Origin: Amycolatopsis decaplanina DSM 44594
GTDB taxonomy: Bacteria; Actinomycetota; Actinomycetes; Mycobacteriales; Pseudonocardiaceae
NCBI RefSeq assembly: GCF_000342005.1
Contig: NZ_AOHO01000074.1
Coordinates: 372,001 to 436,000 of the forward strand
Reading direction: 5' to 3'
Length of the DNA stretch: 64,000 nucleotides
The translations under genes were made by a program, and so were the position numbers. This document shows, piece by piece, positions 63,962-64,000 of this stretch; positions within the stretch are counted from its first letter, which is position 1; every line of letters begins with the position of its first letter. The notes below the pieces were generated by a model. The model made no database searches, was not told the origin of the DNA, and saw nothing but the letters and a program-made list of their open reading frames with translations.

Positions 63962-64000
63962 ATGCCCCGTAACCAAAGAACCGCCGGCCGCCACCGCATG
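63962..64000 (+). CDS. Start of an unidentified gene (runs off right edge)
   Basis: Thirteen codons (MPRNQRTAGRHRM) after GAGGTGA at workable spacing. The basic start could be the n-region of an export signal. The leader (63780-63961) contains AT-rich and hairpin-forming parts. Too short to assign. Confidence 0.4.
   Translation, partial: MPRNQRTAGRHRM

Noticed and set aside
1-64000. CRISPR arrays, tRNA or rRNA genes, complete insertion sequences
   Set aside because: No regularly spaced direct repeats, cloverleaf-like genes, rRNA segments or transposase genes were recognised on either strand.

Overview
High-GC actinobacterial chromosome, most like an Amycolatopsis/Pseudonocardiales soil bacterium. 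The inference rests on about 70% GC, many GTG/TTG starts, Tat-exported oxidases, a DUF222-HNH gene, an Eis-type acetyltransferase and an ECF41/SigJ sigma factor with its AhpD-like partner. No rRNA, tRNA, CRISPR array or complete insertion sequence was seen.

Left end (1-6.1 kb, minus strand): a three-gene unit of a VMAP-like protein with an N-terminal nucleotide cyclase domain, a MoxR-type AAA+ ATPase, and a giant vWA-NB-ARC-TPR protein cut by the window edge. This matches the vWA-MoxR-VMAP ternary conflict/signalling systems.

6.3-31 kb is mixed accessory and housekeeping DNA: a secreted trypsin-like protease, PucR regulator and HSL-type esterase, Eis-type GNAT, DszC-like flavin monooxygenase, Spo0M, a secreted erythromycin-esterase-family protein, a secreted intradiol dioxygenase with a carbohydrate-binding tail, AraC regulator, GT87 mannosyltransferase plus SDR, a GNAT-ThiF fusion coupled to a KAS III enzyme, a DUF222-HNH protein, a TetR/flavin monooxygenase pair, two tiny membrane proteins, a GlxA-type regulator, a BCCT transporter, and SigJ with its AhpD-like gene. 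Long perfect palindromes recur between genes.

31-56.1 kb is one 25-kb run of seventeen co-directional minus-strand genes, many with 4-base ATGA/GTGA overlaps. From its promoter end: ROK regulator, ribose-type ABC importer (ATPase, permease, binding protein), Gfo/Idh/MocA dehydrogenase; then an ebo-type operon (myo-inositol-phosphate synthase, UbiA prenyltransferase EboC, TIM barrel-EboA fusion, EboB, EboE, EboF); then a mostly secreted block (ThuA/sugar dehydrogenase/PKD/CBM6 protein, two TIM-barrel isomerases, two-domain laccase, a second ThuA/sugar dehydrogenase/PKD/DUF1080 protein, and a cupredoxin with four OmpL47 repeats). I read this as import and oxidative processing of a sugar or cyclitol combined with synthesis of an unknown prenylated or exported metabolite. 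It is the most interesting part of the window.

56.3-64 kb: a second ROK regulator, a TetR repressor with a clear palindromic operator, and a CitA/CitB-type two-component system divergent from a TctCBA tripartite tricarboxylate transporter. The first codons of another gene lie at the right edge.
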